A stretch of 61,049 nt of DNA from an uncultured Oscillospiraceae bacterium (GCA_959601025.1 CAUGOD010000015.1:1-61049); one strand, 5' to 3'; counted from the first letter of the stretch, positions 8,888-17,151 are shown. Notes: a model not told the origin generated them from the sequence alone. A program made the numbers and translations.

Positions 8888-8916
8888 GGCCGTCCAGAGG
8901 ACGGCCTTTTTATTTT
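8888..8916 (+). terminator. Leader terminator 2
   Basis: GGCCGTCC (8888-8895), loop AGA, GGACGGCC (8899-8906), then TTTTTATTTT: a compact intrinsic terminator 36 bases after the first. Two in series suggest tight repression of the ABC-F gene. Confidence 0.8.
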
Positions 8917-9007
8917 CCTAAAAACAGAAGCTTACAATCTGAAAATGTAAAAATGACATTTTTAACGAGGGATTCCGACTTTGCGTTAAAAAAGAATGGA
9001 GAGTATT

Positions 9008-10546
9008 ATGAGCTTATTGGAAGTAAACGGCCTGTCGCACGCATTTGGCGATAAGATCTTGTACCGCGGGGCGTCGTTTGCCCTGAACGCGGGCGAGCAT
9101 ATGGGCGTGGTGGGGCAAAACGGCGCGGGGAAAAGCACTCTGATCCGTATCCTGACGGGAGAGATCATACAGGACGAGGGTCGGGTGATGTGGCAGAACC
9201 GCGTCCGGATCGGCCATCTCGACCAGTATGCCGACGTGCCGGGGGAAGAGATGGTGAAGGATTACCTGAAAACGGCCTTTGCCCCCTGCTTCGCTTTGCA
9301 GCAGGAGCTGGACGATCTGTACGCCGCGATGGACGGTGAAGATACCGCCGCTCTGGAGCGGGCGGCAGACCTCCAGACCCGGCTGGATCAGAGCGGCTTT
9401 TACACTATGGATACCGCCGTGGCCCGGGTAGCGTCCGGCCTGGGGCTAACGGCTTTCGGTATGGATACCCGGCTGGAAAACCTGAGCGGCGGGCAGCGGG
9501 AGAAGGTGATTCTTGCCAAGCTCCTGCTGGAAAGCCCGGACGTACTCCTACTGGACGAGCCGACCAATTTTCTGGATAAAGCCCATATTGACTGGCTGGC
9601 CGGATGGCTGGCCGATTTTCCGGGTGGTCTGATCATCGTGTCCCATGACGCGCCCTTCCTCGATCGGGTGACCAACTGTATCATCGACGTGGAGTTCGGT
9701 GCGATCCGGAAATATGCCGGCCGGTACTCCCAGTATATGCGGCAGAAGGGGGAGCGGCGCGAGGAATATCTGCGAAGTTATGAAGCGCAGCAGAGGGAAA
9801 TCCGTCGGATCGAAGAGTATATCCAGAAAAACAAGGTGCGCGCCGCCACCGCTCGTATCGCCCGCGGCCGTCAGAAGCAGCTGGACCGGCTGGAACGGAT
9901 TCCGCCTCCCCGGTTAGCGGCCTCGGCGTCGATCGCCTTCCGCGCTCTGCCTCTCAGCGCCGCAAAGCCGCTGGAAGTGGTAGAACTCGCCGTTGGCTAC
10001 GGGGAACCGCTGCTTCCTCCTTTAAACTTCACACTGCTGACCGGGGAAAAAGCGGCGGTCACCGGCTTCAACGGCATAGGAAAGTCCACGCTTTTGAAAA
10101 CGCTGCTGGGGGAAATTCCATGCCTTGGCGGCCGGTTCCGTTTTGCCGAGCCGGTGCGGGTCGCTTATTACGAGCAGGAGCTCCAATGGGTGGACGGCGG
10201 CCGCACGCCGGTGCAGGAGATCGCTGCCCGCTATCCCGCCCTCAGCGGAAAGGAGGTGAGGGCGGCGCTGAGCCGCTGCGGCGTGAGGGCGGCGAATGCG
10301 CTTCAGCCATTGGAGACTCTCAGCGGCGGGGAACAGTCCAAAGTCAAGCTGTGCGCGCTTACGCTGACCCCCTGCAATTTTCTGATTCTCGACGAGCCAA
10401 CCAACCATTTGGACAGGGAAACCAAGGAAGAACTCCGGCGGGCGCTGGCGGCGTTTCCGGGAAACGTACTGTTGGTATCCCATGAGGAAGCCTTCCATCA
10501 GGGCCTGGTGGATCGGGTGATTGACATTGAAAGCCTGTTTGATTAA
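9008..10546 (+). CDS. ABC-F family ATPase, likely ribosome protection
   Basis: A 512-residue soluble protein with two ABC domains and no membrane segment. Domain 1 has GQNGAGKST, LSGGQ and LLLDEPTNFLD; domain 2 has GFNGIGKST, LSGGE and LILDEPTNHLD. Between them (about residues 230-310) is a charged, Arg-rich helical linker, the P-site tRNA interaction motif region. ABC-F proteins bind the ribosomal E site and, in resistance types, dislodge peptidyl-transferase antibiotics. The attenuator-type leader supports a drug-inducible role; the drug class cannot be read from sequence. The ATG at 9008 is preferred to that at 8996 because GGAGAG (8998-9003) would serve it. Confidence 0.92.
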   Translation: MSLLEVNGLSHAFGDKILYRGASFALNAGEHMGVVGQNGAGKSTLIRILTGEIIQDEGRVMWQNRVRIGHLDQYADVPGEEMVKDYLKTAFAPCFALQQELDDLYAAMDGEDTAALERAADLQTRLDQSGFYTMDTAVARVASGLGLTAFGMDTRLENLSGGQREKVILAKLLLESPDVLLLDEPTNFLDKAHIDWLAGWLADFPGGLIIVSHDAPFLDRVTNCIIDVEFGAIRKYAGRYSQYMRQKGERREEYLRSYEAQQREIRRIEEYIQKNKVRAATARIARGRQKQLDRLERIPPPRLAASASIAFRALPLSAAKPLEVVELAVGYGEPLLPPLNFTLLTGEKAAVTGFNGIGKSTLLKTLLGEIPCLGGRFRFAEPVRVAYYEQELQWVDGGRTPVQEIAARYPALSGKEVRAALSRCGVRAANALQPLETLSGGEQSKVKLCALTLTPCNFLILDEPTNHLDRETKEELRRALAAFPGNVLLVSHEEAFHQGLVDRVIDIESLFD

Positions 10547-10605
10547 GGCCCGGAAACACTTTGACGCTGTTTTTGCAAAAATTCCCTGACGTTCGCTCCG
10601 CTTTA

Positions 10606-10754
10606 TGATATAATGTCGGCAGGGAGAAATGCGACAGCATTTCTCGATTGCGCCGCCGGAAAGCGTTGGCAGAGAACCTGGCTGGGCGGCGCTATGGTAT
10701 AATGTCGTTAGGCGCCGCCGGAAAGCGCCGGCAGAGAGCCCGGTTGGGCGGCGC
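10606..10754 (+). repeat. Composite intergenic repeat, locus 1 (two units)
   Basis: Unit 1 has an extended -10 motif TGATATAAT (10606-10614), hairpin B GAGAAATGC-GACA-GCATTTCTC (10624-10645), and hairpin A bounded by GCGCCGCC (10650-10657) and GGCGGCGC (10685-10692). Unit 2 has TGGTATAAT (10695-10703), no hairpin B, and hairpin A at 10712-10754. The same composite occurs at 28118-28394 and, inverted, at 37513-37690. It fills the gap between the ABC-F and CYTH genes. Confidence 0.85.
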
Positions 10755-10779
10755 TATAGAAAGGTGGATACAATAGCCA

Positions 10780-11280
10780 ATGGAGATCGAACGCAAATTT
10801 CTGATGGACGCCGCTTTCCCCGAAGGGCTTCCTCTGCTGGAAGAGGCCGTGGTGTATCAGGGATACTTGGCCGTCCATCCGGTAGTGCGCATTCGCAGCA
10901 AATGCCGGGAGGGAAAAACAGGGTACGTGCTGTGTTTTAAAGGGGAAGGAACGATCGCCCGCCAGGAAACCGAGCTGACGATTGATGAGCGGGTATTCCA
11001 TGAGCTGGAGAACCTGCTGGAAGCGCCGATGATCCGAAAGGACTACCGGGTATACGCCCTTCCGGGGGAGCGGCGGCTGGAATGCAGCTGCGTGGACCGG
11101 GGAACGCGGACCGAGTTCTGGTATGCCGAGGTTGAATTTCCAACGCTGGAGGAAGCCTACGCTTTCACTCCGCCTGCTTTTCTCGGACGGGATGTAACCG
11201 AGGAAGAAGGGTATGGGATGAGCTGTTATTGGGAGCGAAAGGTCGCGACGCAGCGGGCGGCTGTCCCTGAGAAACCCTGA
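10780..11280 (+). CDS. CYTH-domain protein (triphosphate tunnel metalloenzyme)
   Basis: A 166-residue single-domain protein of the CYTH superfamily, whose members hydrolyse triphosphates (tripolyphosphate, thiamine triphosphate) or cyclise ATP. The signature ExExK is at residues 2-6 (MEIERK). Alternating charged residues in later strands (RIRSK, YVLCFKGEG, RQETELTI, EFWYAEVEF) fit the eight-stranded tunnel. It is close in length to short bacterial TTM phosphatases; the substrate is not predictable. Two bases separate it from the AEC transporter gene. Confidence 0.85.
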   Translation: MEIERKFLMDAAFPEGLPLLEEAVVYQGYLAVHPVVRIRSKCREGKTGYVLCFKGEGTIARQETELTIDERVFHELENLLEAPMIRKDYRVYALPGERRLECSCVDRGTRTEFWYAEVEFPTLEEAYAFTPPAFLGRDVTEEEGYGMSCYWERKVATQRAAVPEKP

Positions 11281-11282
11281 CG

Positions 11283-12221
11283 ATGGAGAATCTCCTGCTT
11301 TCGCTGGAGGTAGTCCTCCCCCTGTTCCTGATGTTGGCGTTGGGGTATTTCCTGCGCCGCATCCAACTGGTGGAGGACGGTTCCCTCCGGGTAATGAACA
11401 ATTTGGTCTTCCGCGTTTTTCTGCCGGTCTTGCTGTTCATCAACATATACCGCACCGATATCGGCGCGGTGATGAACCCCCGGCTGATCCTTTTCGCCGC
11501 TTCCTGCGTAGCGGGCAGCTTTCTTCTCCTGTTTTTCCTGGTTCCGATTTTTGAAAAGGACAACCGCCGCCGCGGTGTGCTGGTTCAAGGGATTTTCCGC
11601 AGCAATTTTATCCTGTTCGGCCTGCCGGTTACGATCGCACTGTGCGGAGAGGAAAACAGCGGCGTTACCTCTATGGTGATCGCTGTGATTATTCCTCTTT
11701 TCAATATTCTGGCCGTGTTTGCCCTGGAGTATTTCCGCGGCGGGAAATTCCGGCCGGACCGGGTGCTGCGGGGGATTGCTACGAATCCGCTGATTATTGC
11801 TTCCTTGTCGGGCGTCCTGGTGCTGTCTCTCGGCTGGAAGCTGCCCTCCATCATTGAAAAAACGGCAGAGGACATAGCCGGCGTCGCTACGCCGCTTGCG
11901 CTGGTGGTGCTGGGCGGCTCGTTTGAATTTTCCTCCGTCCGCGGCCGTCGCCGGCAGGTGTTGGCCGGCGTATTCGGTCGGTTGGTAGCGGTTCCTGCCG
12001 TCTGCCTGCCGATTGCGGCGGCGTTGGGGTTCCGCGGCCCCGAGCTGGTTACGCTGATGGCGCTGCTGGCGTCGCCCACCGCGGTGTCCTCCTTCACCAT
12101 GGCGCAGCAGATGGACGGGGACGCGGAGCTGGCGGGACAGCTGGTGGTTTTCGGCTCGCTTTTTTCGATCTTGACGATTTTTCTGTGGACTTTCCTGCTC
12201 AAACAGCTTGGACTGATTTAG
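11283..12221 (+). CDS. AEC-family transporter (auxin efflux carrier-like)
   Basis: A 312-residue membrane protein with about ten hydrophobic segments in two five-helix halves, typical of the AEC/bile-acid-transporter-like fold. Recognisable segments are MLALGYFLRRIQLV at the N-terminus, GIFRSNFILFGLPV near residue 100 and SPTAVSSFTMAQQM near residue 265, where family members have a conserved P-x-x-x-x-x-x-x-A-x-x-x-G/D element. Bacterial members move malate or other organic acids, but the substrate here is unknown. It follows the CYTH gene by two bases and is closed by a terminator at 12234-12271. Confidence 0.88.
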   Translation: MENLLLSLEVVLPLFLMLALGYFLRRIQLVEDGSLRVMNNLVFRVFLPVLLFINIYRTDIGAVMNPRLILFAASCVAGSFLLLFFLVPIFEKDNRRRGVLVQGIFRSNFILFGLPVTIALCGEENSGVTSMVIAVIIPLFNILAVFALEYFRGGKFRPDRVLRGIATNPLIIASLSGVLVLSLGWKLPSIIEKTAEDIAGVATPLALVVLGGSFEFSSVRGRRRQVLAGVFGRLVAVPAVCLPIAAALGFRGPELVTLMALLASPTAVSSFTMAQQMDGDAELAGQLVVFGSLFSILTIFLWTFLLKQLGLI

Positions 12222-12233
12222 GACTTGTTTGAA

Positions 12234-12271
12234 AAATAAAAATCCGGCATATTTTACCTTCGGATTTTTTA
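12234..12271 (+). terminator. Terminator after the AEC transporter gene
   Basis: AAAAATCCG pairs with CGGATTTTTT across a short loop just after the stop codon. The run of T follows the stem directly. Confidence 0.7.
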
Positions 12272-12388
12272 GCAAGCCCTTCTCTTTGCTCTAAGAAAAT
12301 CATGGATTCCGGTATAAATACGGGGCGATTGCAGAAACTATTTCCGGGCCGCAACCGCCCGTAAAACTATAAGGAAGGATGATATTCG

Positions 12389-12568
12389 ATGGCGAAGAAT
12401 CAGAAGAACCAGAGCCAGAATCGGCAGCAGAATAACCAATTCCAGCAGAAACAGAATCAGAACCAGGGCCAGAACTGCCAGAACCAGCAAAACCAGCAGA
12501 ATCAGCAGAACCAGAACTGCCCGAGCGGCAAGTCCAAGAAAAATAACGACCAGTCGGAACTCTTCTAA
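12389..12568 (+). CDS. Small Asn/Gln-rich protein (59 residues)
   Basis: Starts MAKNQKNQSQNRQQ and is composed very largely of Gln and Asn, with two Cys, a few Lys/Ser and no hydrophobic core. AAGGAAGG lies ten bases before the ATG, and a strong terminator follows (12648-12685), so it looks like a real single-gene unit. Composition recalls gamma-type small acid-soluble spore proteins and spore-coat fillers, but no SASP repeat or protease site is seen, so no function is assigned. The Asn-Gln runs come from CAGAAT/CAGAAC codon repeats. Confidence 0.7.
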   Translation: MAKNQKNQSQNRQQNNQFQQKQNQNQGQNCQNQQNQQNQQNQNCPSGKSKKNNDQSELF

Positions 12569-12647
12569 CCCCCTTTTTCCTCTGCTTTATTTTTAGCCGT
12601 CCCTTTTTCATGCATGATTATTAAACCGGGAAAAATCGGAAACGTCG

Positions 12648-12686
12648 AAAAGGAACCTGTCCATTGGGAACAGGTTCCTTTTTTTG
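12648..12686 (+). terminator. Terminator after the Asn/Gln-rich gene
   Basis: AAAAGGAACCTGT (12648-12660) and ACAGGTTCCTTTT (12670-12682) form a 13-bp stem followed by more T. An open frame from a TTG inside this T run (12684) is not a credible start for the next gene. Confidence 0.85.
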
Positions 12687-12779
12687 CGTGGAAAAAAGCC
12701 CTTCCACGCGCAGGGACCGGTCGGCCTCCCGCCGCATATAGTGTCCTGTGAGAGTTTTTTAGACTGCGAGGTGAACGGG

Positions 12780-13001
12780 TTGGGTAAGGTCTTGTTCAAC
12801 GTGAGTTCCGTGACCAATGCCATGCGGGGAAAGTCCTTGTTGGAGCATAATGGAATCCGTGCGTACGTCGGACGTACCGTAGATGCGAACGGAAACAACG
12901 GCTGTGGGTACAGCATTACGGTTTCCTCGGAGCCGGAAAGGGCGGAGCGCCTGCTGACCTCTGCGGGAATCCATATTCGAAGCAAGCAGCAGGAAGCGTA
13001 G
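12780..13001 (+). CDS. DUF3343-like small protein (putative Se/S carrier type)
   Basis: A 73-residue protein beginning LGKVLFNVSSVTNAMRGKSLL (first residue read as Met). The pattern of a hydrophobic strand, then an Ala/Lys-rich helix, an NGI-x-AYVGRT strand and NNGCGYSITV with a central cysteine matches the DUF3343 fold, proposed to carry sulfur or selenium. TTG at 12780 is chosen because GAGGTG (12768-12773) is six bases upstream; GTG at 12771 is part of that site. It is 19 bases from a cysteine desulfurase, the pairing known for this family. Confidence 0.72.
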   Translation: MGKVLFNVSSVTNAMRGKSLLEHNGIRAYVGRTVDANGNNGCGYSITVSSEPERAERLLTSAGIHIRSKQQEA

Positions 13002-13020
13002 TCTACTTGGAAAGGAGCGG

Positions 13021-14217
13021 ATGCAAACAATGAGAACAGGCAATACAGCGGAATCCGGGGGAATGATTTATCTTGACAACGCCGCCACCACCTGGCCGAA
13101 GCCGGCAGCCGTACGGGGAGCCGTCCAGCAGGCGCTGACCGTGTACGGGGCCAATCCAGGACGGAGCGGCCACGATATGGGGCTTGCCGCCTCGGAAGCG
13201 GTTTACCGCTGCCGGGAAGCGTTGGCGGATTTTTTTCACATGGACAATCCGGCGAACGTGGTGTTTGTCCAGAACTGCACCATGGCGCTGAATATCGTTA
13301 TCAAGGGACTGCTGAAGGACGGGGGGCGGATGGTCGTTTCCGACCTGGAGCATAACGCGGTGATGCGCCCTCTGTACGGGTTATCCCCGGATTCTCCGGT
13401 TTATGACACGGCCAGGGTGGTTCCGGGCGACACGGCGGCTACCGTGGCGGCCTTTGAGCGCTGTATCACGCCGCAGACCCGGGCGGTCGTCTGTATGCAC
13501 GCCTCCAATGTGTTCGGCACGCGGCTGCCGATCCGGGAGATTGGAGCGATGGCCCATCGGCACGGACTTCCCTTTATCGTGGACGGCGCTCAGAGCGCCG
13601 GGGTGCTGCCCATCGACATGCAGGCGGATCATATTGATTTTCTCTGTATTCCGGGGCACAAGGGACTCTATGGGCCGATGGGAATCGGCGCGCTGCTCTG
13701 CAACAGCGACCGAGTGCTGCCTCCCTTTGTGGAGGGAGGCACCGGAAGCCAGTCGCTGGAGCTTTCTCAGCCAGAGGAGCTGCCCGACCGGCTGGAGAGC
13801 GGTACGCTGAATACCGCCGGCGTATGCGGCATGAAAGCGGGTCTTGGTTTCGTCCGGGAACGCGGGCTGGAAGAGATACTGGGCCGGGAGACCCAACTGA
13901 TGAGCCTTCTTTACCGTCGGCTCTCCGCCATGCCGGGCGTGAAGCTGTACACGCCCTGCCCGGATGGAAAAAGCAGCGCGCCGGTGCTTTCCATGAATAT
14001 TTCCGGCAGACGCAGCGAGGAAACCGCGCAGGCGCTGAACAGCCGTGGAATCGCCGTGCGCGCCGGTCTCCACTGCGCTCCCAGCGCCCACCGGCATTTT
14101 GGCACGCTGGATACCGGCACGGTGCGTTTTTCTCCCTCGGCTTTCACCACCCGGTCAGATATAGAGAGAGTATGCCGCGCAGTCTGGCTGGAGCAGAGAG
14201 CTCCCGGAAGATTTTAA
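13021..14217 (+). CDS. Cysteine desulfurase family protein (TIGR01977-like)
   Basis: Class V PLP aminotransferase fold, 398 residues. MIYLDNAATTWPKP opens the conserved domain, VDGAQSAGVLPID holds the cofactor aspartate, and GHKGLYGPMGIGAL contains the PLP lysine. RAGLHCAPSAHRHFG near the C-terminus holds the mobile-loop cysteine that receives the persulfide. This subgroup removes sulfur or selenium from cysteine or selenocysteine and is often paired with DUF3343, as here. AAAGGAG (13011-13017) could serve ATG 13021 (three bases) or, better spaced, ATG 13030. No iscU or selD is adjacent, so the acceptor is unknown. Confidence 0.9.
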   Translation: MQTMRTGNTAESGGMIYLDNAATTWPKPAAVRGAVQQALTVYGANPGRSGHDMGLAASEAVYRCREALADFFHMDNPANVVFVQNCTMALNIVIKGLLKDGGRMVVSDLEHNAVMRPLYGLSPDSPVYDTARVVPGDTAATVAAFERCITPQTRAVVCMHASNVFGTRLPIREIGAMAHRHGLPFIVDGAQSAGVLPIDMQADHIDFLCIPGHKGLYGPMGIGALLCNSDRVLPPFVEGGTGSQSLELSQPEELPDRLESGTLNTAGVCGMKAGLGFVRERGLEEILGRETQLMSLLYRRLSAMPGVKLYTPCPDGKSSAPVLSMNISGRRSEETAQALNSRGIAVRAGLHCAPSAHRHFGTLDTGTVRFSPSAFTTRSDIERVCRAVWLEQRAPGRF

Positions 14218-14266
14218 AGGGAAACTGTTGAACTGTTGAAATACGGCGGTTGGAGTTGTTAGAAAG

Positions 14267-14331
14267 CAATACCGCAAGGCGGGCGGCGAAAAATCGCTGT
14301 TTTCTTTCCCGTTTTACGGTATTGTATTTTT
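14267..14331 (+). terminator. Possible terminator after the cysteine desulfurase gene
   Basis: CAATACCG (14267-14274) pairs with CGGTATTG (14317-14324), followed by TATTTTTG. The loop is long (42 bases), so the call is tentative. The region 14332-14520 shows no supported gene. Confidence 0.4.
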
Positions 14332-14523
14332 GTCGTATCCATTTTCACCGGGTTCACAGTTCACAGGTAAAAAGACCCTCCTTTGGAGTTTTTCGAGATC
14401 GGAAAAGTCAGTCGGCAAGGCGGACGAGGCCGCCGGACTGTCGTCCGGCAGCAACGGTAAGGGAAAAGAAGACGGGGGAAAGCAAAGGGCAGAAAGGCAG
14501 GAAAAGCAGGAAGAAGAAAGGGA

Positions 14524-14669
14524 TTGCAATAATCAGAGAGTATGATAAAATAATAGAATGAGCGGTTAAGCATAAGCAGCGATCCGACTGAGGCCAGCCC
14601 CACCGTCGCTGTAAAGGCGGTCCCCCGCAGGGGCTCTCCCGCAGGAAGGGGCCTACCCTCCGAAAGGAA
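14524..14669 (+). promoter_or_regulatory. Promoter and structured leader of cdaA
   Basis: TTGCAA (14524-14529), 16 bases, TAAAAT (14546-14551), then an approximately 115-base GC-rich leader before the cdaA start. CAGCGA (14577-14582) pairs with TCGCTG (14606-14611). AGCCCC (14596-14601), inside that loop, can pair with GGGGCT (14630-14635), giving a pseudoknot, while the latter can also pair locally around CCCCGCAGGGG. It does not match the ydaO c-di-AMP riboswitch or any motif I recognise. Confidence 0.45.
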
Positions 14670-14677
14670 GAAGTGGA

Positions 14678-15568
14678 ATGGCAGCGTTTTTAAATGCCGT
14701 ATGGGCGGAAATCGTGACCTTTTTCCAGTCCTACAACTGGATTCGGGACACGGTGGACATCGCTCTGGTGGCCTTTGTGATATACAGTGTAATCAAGCTT
14801 GTGCGCGATTCCCGCGCGGAGCAGCTTTTAAAGGGCATTCTGATCTTTGCTCTGGCCTTCCTGACGGCGTCGCTGCTGGACCTGAAGACCATGTATTATC
14901 TGCTGAAAACGGTCTTTGACAATATCCTGATTGTCTTGATAATTATCTTTCAGCCGGAAATTCGGCGCGCGCTCGAGCAGGTCGGCCATTCCCGGTTAAG
15001 CAATATCACCCTGTTCGGGATGAATGAGGAGGAATCCGAGCTTCTCGCCAAGCGCTGGCAGAAGGCGATTTCCGCCACCTGCGCGGCGGTGGAAACCCTA
15101 CAGCGCCAGAAGATGGGAGCGCTCATTGTCTTTGAACGCTCCACCAAGCTGGGGGAGATCATCAATTCCGGTACGGTGGTGGACGCTGATCCCACCCCGG
15201 AACTGATCGGCAATATTTTCTTTAATAAAGCGCCCCTGCACGACGGCGCGATGATTGTCCGGGAAGGAAAGGTCTACGCCGCCGGCTGTATCCTGCCGCT
15301 GACCGATAATCTGCAGATCAGCAGCGAGCTTGGGACCCGTCACCGCGCAGCCGTGGGAATGAGCGAAAATTCCGACGCGCTGGTGGTTGTGGTTTCGGAA
15401 GAAACCGGGACGGTTTCCATGGCTGTCGCCGGGGAGCTGAAGCGGAATTTCAGTGCGGAAGCCCTGCGGGTGGCGCTGGAAAACGGCATACTCTGGGATC
15501 GCTCCCGCCGGGACAAGGACGGAGAGCATAAGGCGATCGGCCCTTTCCGCAGGAGGAAAACAAAATGA
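14678..15568 (+). CDS. cdaA: Diadenylate cyclase CdaA
   Basis: Membrane enzyme that condenses two ATP into cyclic di-AMP, the messenger for potassium and osmotic balance and cell-wall homeostasis in Firmicutes. 296 residues: three N-terminal membrane helices (about 28-95), a short coiled linker, then the DAC domain. The catalytic DGA is at 189-191 (APLHDGAMIV) and the ATP-binding RHR at 221-223 (LGTRHRAAVG). AAAGGAAG precedes the start. Its stop overlaps the start of cdaR by four bases (ATGA), indicating translational coupling. Confidence 0.97.
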   Translation: MAAFLNAVWAEIVTFFQSYNWIRDTVDIALVAFVIYSVIKLVRDSRAEQLLKGILIFALAFLTASLLDLKTMYYLLKTVFDNILIVLIIIFQPEIRRALEQVGHSRLSNITLFGMNEEESELLAKRWQKAISATCAAVETLQRQKMGALIVFERSTKLGEIINSGTVVDADPTPELIGNIFFNKAPLHDGAMIVREGKVYAAGCILPLTDNLQISSELGTRHRAAVGMSENSDALVVVVSEETGTVSMAVAGELKRNFSAEALRVALENGILWDRSRRDKDGEHKAIGPFRRRKTK

Positions 15569-16887
15569 TGAAAGGAAAATTTTCACTTAACAGGCTGCTT
15601 CACAATAACAAGCTGATGATCGTGTTTTCCGTTGTCGCCGCCATCGCCATCTGGGCGTCGGTGGTGTATGATGGGAGCAATCTGGACAGCCGGACTATGA
15701 CCCTTTCGGCGCCTCTCGACCTGGCCGGCAGCTACGCGGAAGCGGACGGGCTGGAAATTTACGAAGGCGCAACACAGACGGTGAAGGTGGAGGTGCGGGG
15801 TCCCCGCTCCCTCATTTTCAAGCTGCAGGAAAACGATATGCGGGTGACGGCGGATTACAGTGAAATCCGCGGCGCGGGGAATTGGCCTGTCAAACTGGAT
15901 GTGGTGAAAAACAGCGACACAACGGGGTATGAAATCACGTCGGTAACGCCCCAGTCGGTACAGGTATACTGCGACCATACCCTGACCAGCTCCGCCCTCA
16001 AGGTGGAAGCGGATATCGCGGGGGTCACCGTGTCGGAATCATCCGGCCTGCAGCTGGGCACGCCGGTGATCGAGGCTCCGGGGCTGGAGGATGGGGCCGT
16101 TTATATCAAAGGCCCTAAAACCGTGGTGAGCAAAATCGTTTCGGTTAAGGCCCGCATTCAGGGAGCAAAGGAGATTGCGGAAGTCACTTCGTTTGACGCG
16201 GAGCTGGTGGCTTTGGACGCGGATGGCAATGAGGTGGATACGAAATACTGTGAATATACCGGCCTTTCCGACAGCGCCGTGAAGGTGACCGTGCCGGTGG
16301 TGATCCATCGGGTGGTGGAATTCAGCTGCCTGTATAAAAACATGCCGAAAGCCTTTGAGAACGATGATTCCTTCCGAACGATATCCCCCTCGTCGATCGA
16401 AGTGGTGGGTACGCCGGAACAGGTGGAAGCGTTTGCATCCAGTATCGAAAATCTGGGGGTTTTCGATTTCCAGCATATAAACCTGTCTGATCGGACGAAG
16501 ATCATTCCGCTCAACGTTCCCTCCGGTATCCGCGTGCTGGACGGGACTACGGAGGTTCAGATTTCCTTTGCCATGGACGGCTTCTCCCAGAAAACGCTGG
16601 ACCTGACATTGGAATCCGGCAATACCCGGGTGGAGAATGTACCGGCTGGTCGCAGCGCGCAGGTGTCTCGCCAGAAGATCGAGAACATCCGCCTGATCGG
16701 TCCGGCGGCAACGCTGGAGAAGATCGAAGCGTCGGATTTGTCGGTGGTGGCCGATATGGCGGAGAACGACGCTACGGGCGCGGTCAGCCTGAAGGTAGCG
16801 ATCAACGTCAACGGGTATGACGACGTATGGGTGTATTACGGTGCGGCGGAAACCGACGGGTATGAAATATTCGTACAGATACAATAG
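15565..16887 (+). CDS. cdaR: CdaR-like YbbR-domain regulator of CdaA
   Basis: A 440-residue protein with one N-terminal membrane helix (residues 14-32, LMIVFSVVAAIAIWASVVY) and an extracellular part made of repeated YbbR domains of about 80 residues. Each domain carries a V-x-V-x-G-P-x-S/T-type turn (KVEVRGPRSL, VYIKGPKTVV, IEVVGTPEQV, IRLIGPAATL), so four repeats are visible. CdaR binds CdaA and modulates c-di-AMP synthesis. The gene overlaps cdaA, and glmM, the usual third gene, is not next. A 15-bp hairpin follows at 16912-16947. Confidence 0.93.
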   Translation: MMKGKFSLNRLLHNNKLMIVFSVVAAIAIWASVVYDGSNLDSRTMTLSAPLDLAGSYAEADGLEIYEGATQTVKVEVRGPRSLIFKLQENDMRVTADYSEIRGAGNWPVKLDVVKNSDTTGYEITSVTPQSVQVYCDHTLTSSALKVEADIAGVTVSESSGLQLGTPVIEAPGLEDGAVYIKGPKTVVSKIVSVKARIQGAKEIAEVTSFDAELVALDADGNEVDTKYCEYTGLSDSAVKVTVPVVIHRVVEFSCLYKNMPKAFENDDSFRTISPSSIEVVGTPEQVEAFASSIENLGVFDFQHINLSDRTKIIPLNVPSGIRVLDGTTEVQISFAMDGFSQKTLDLTLESGNTRVENVPAGRSAQVSRQKIENIRLIGPAATLEKIEASDLSVVADMAENDATGAVSLKVAINVNGYDDVWVYYGAAETDGYEIFVQIQ

Positions 16888-16911
16888 ACCCGGCAGTCTG
16901 GCATTCATAAA

Positions 16912-16947
16912 CAGAACGCCCCATCCGATTGCGGATGGGGCGTTCTG
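16912..16947. terminator. Hairpin after cdaR
   Basis: CAGAACGCCCCATCC (16912-16926) and GGATGGGGCGTTCTG (16933-16947) form a perfect 15-bp stem with a six-base loop. No T run follows, so termination may be weak or the hairpin may protect the mRNA 3' end. Confidence 0.6.
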
Positions 16948-17051
16948 CGATTCCCAGGTGAACGTCCTGTATTTTTTCATTGGCGGGATGAGACACGGCA
17001 ACGCGGAAATAGACTGAAAATGGCGGACAGTCGCCGCCCGCGCGGATTGTG

Positions 17052-17080
17052 TTGAATATACCGACAAAAAATGGTATACT
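17052..17080 (+). promoter_or_regulatory. Promoter of recJ-relA
   Basis: TTGAAT (17052-17057), 17 bases, TATACT (17075-17080). It overlaps the ATG at 17071, which excludes that ATG as the recJ start and supports the one at 17152. Confidence 0.75.
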
Positions 17081-17151
17081 ATATTTATGTGTCTATCGAC
17101 GCATCCGACGGGAGTTCCGACCGGCGGAGCATCCAGGGGAGGAAAGCCGAC

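Noticed and set aside
12389..12568. Gamma-type small acid-soluble spore protein
   Set aside because: The Gln/Asn richness is suggestive, but the characteristic repeats and germination-protease site are not present, so the name was not given.
14552..14669. ydaO-type c-di-AMP riboswitch before cdaA
   Set aside because: The leader is structured, but the conserved ydaO core elements and size are absent.
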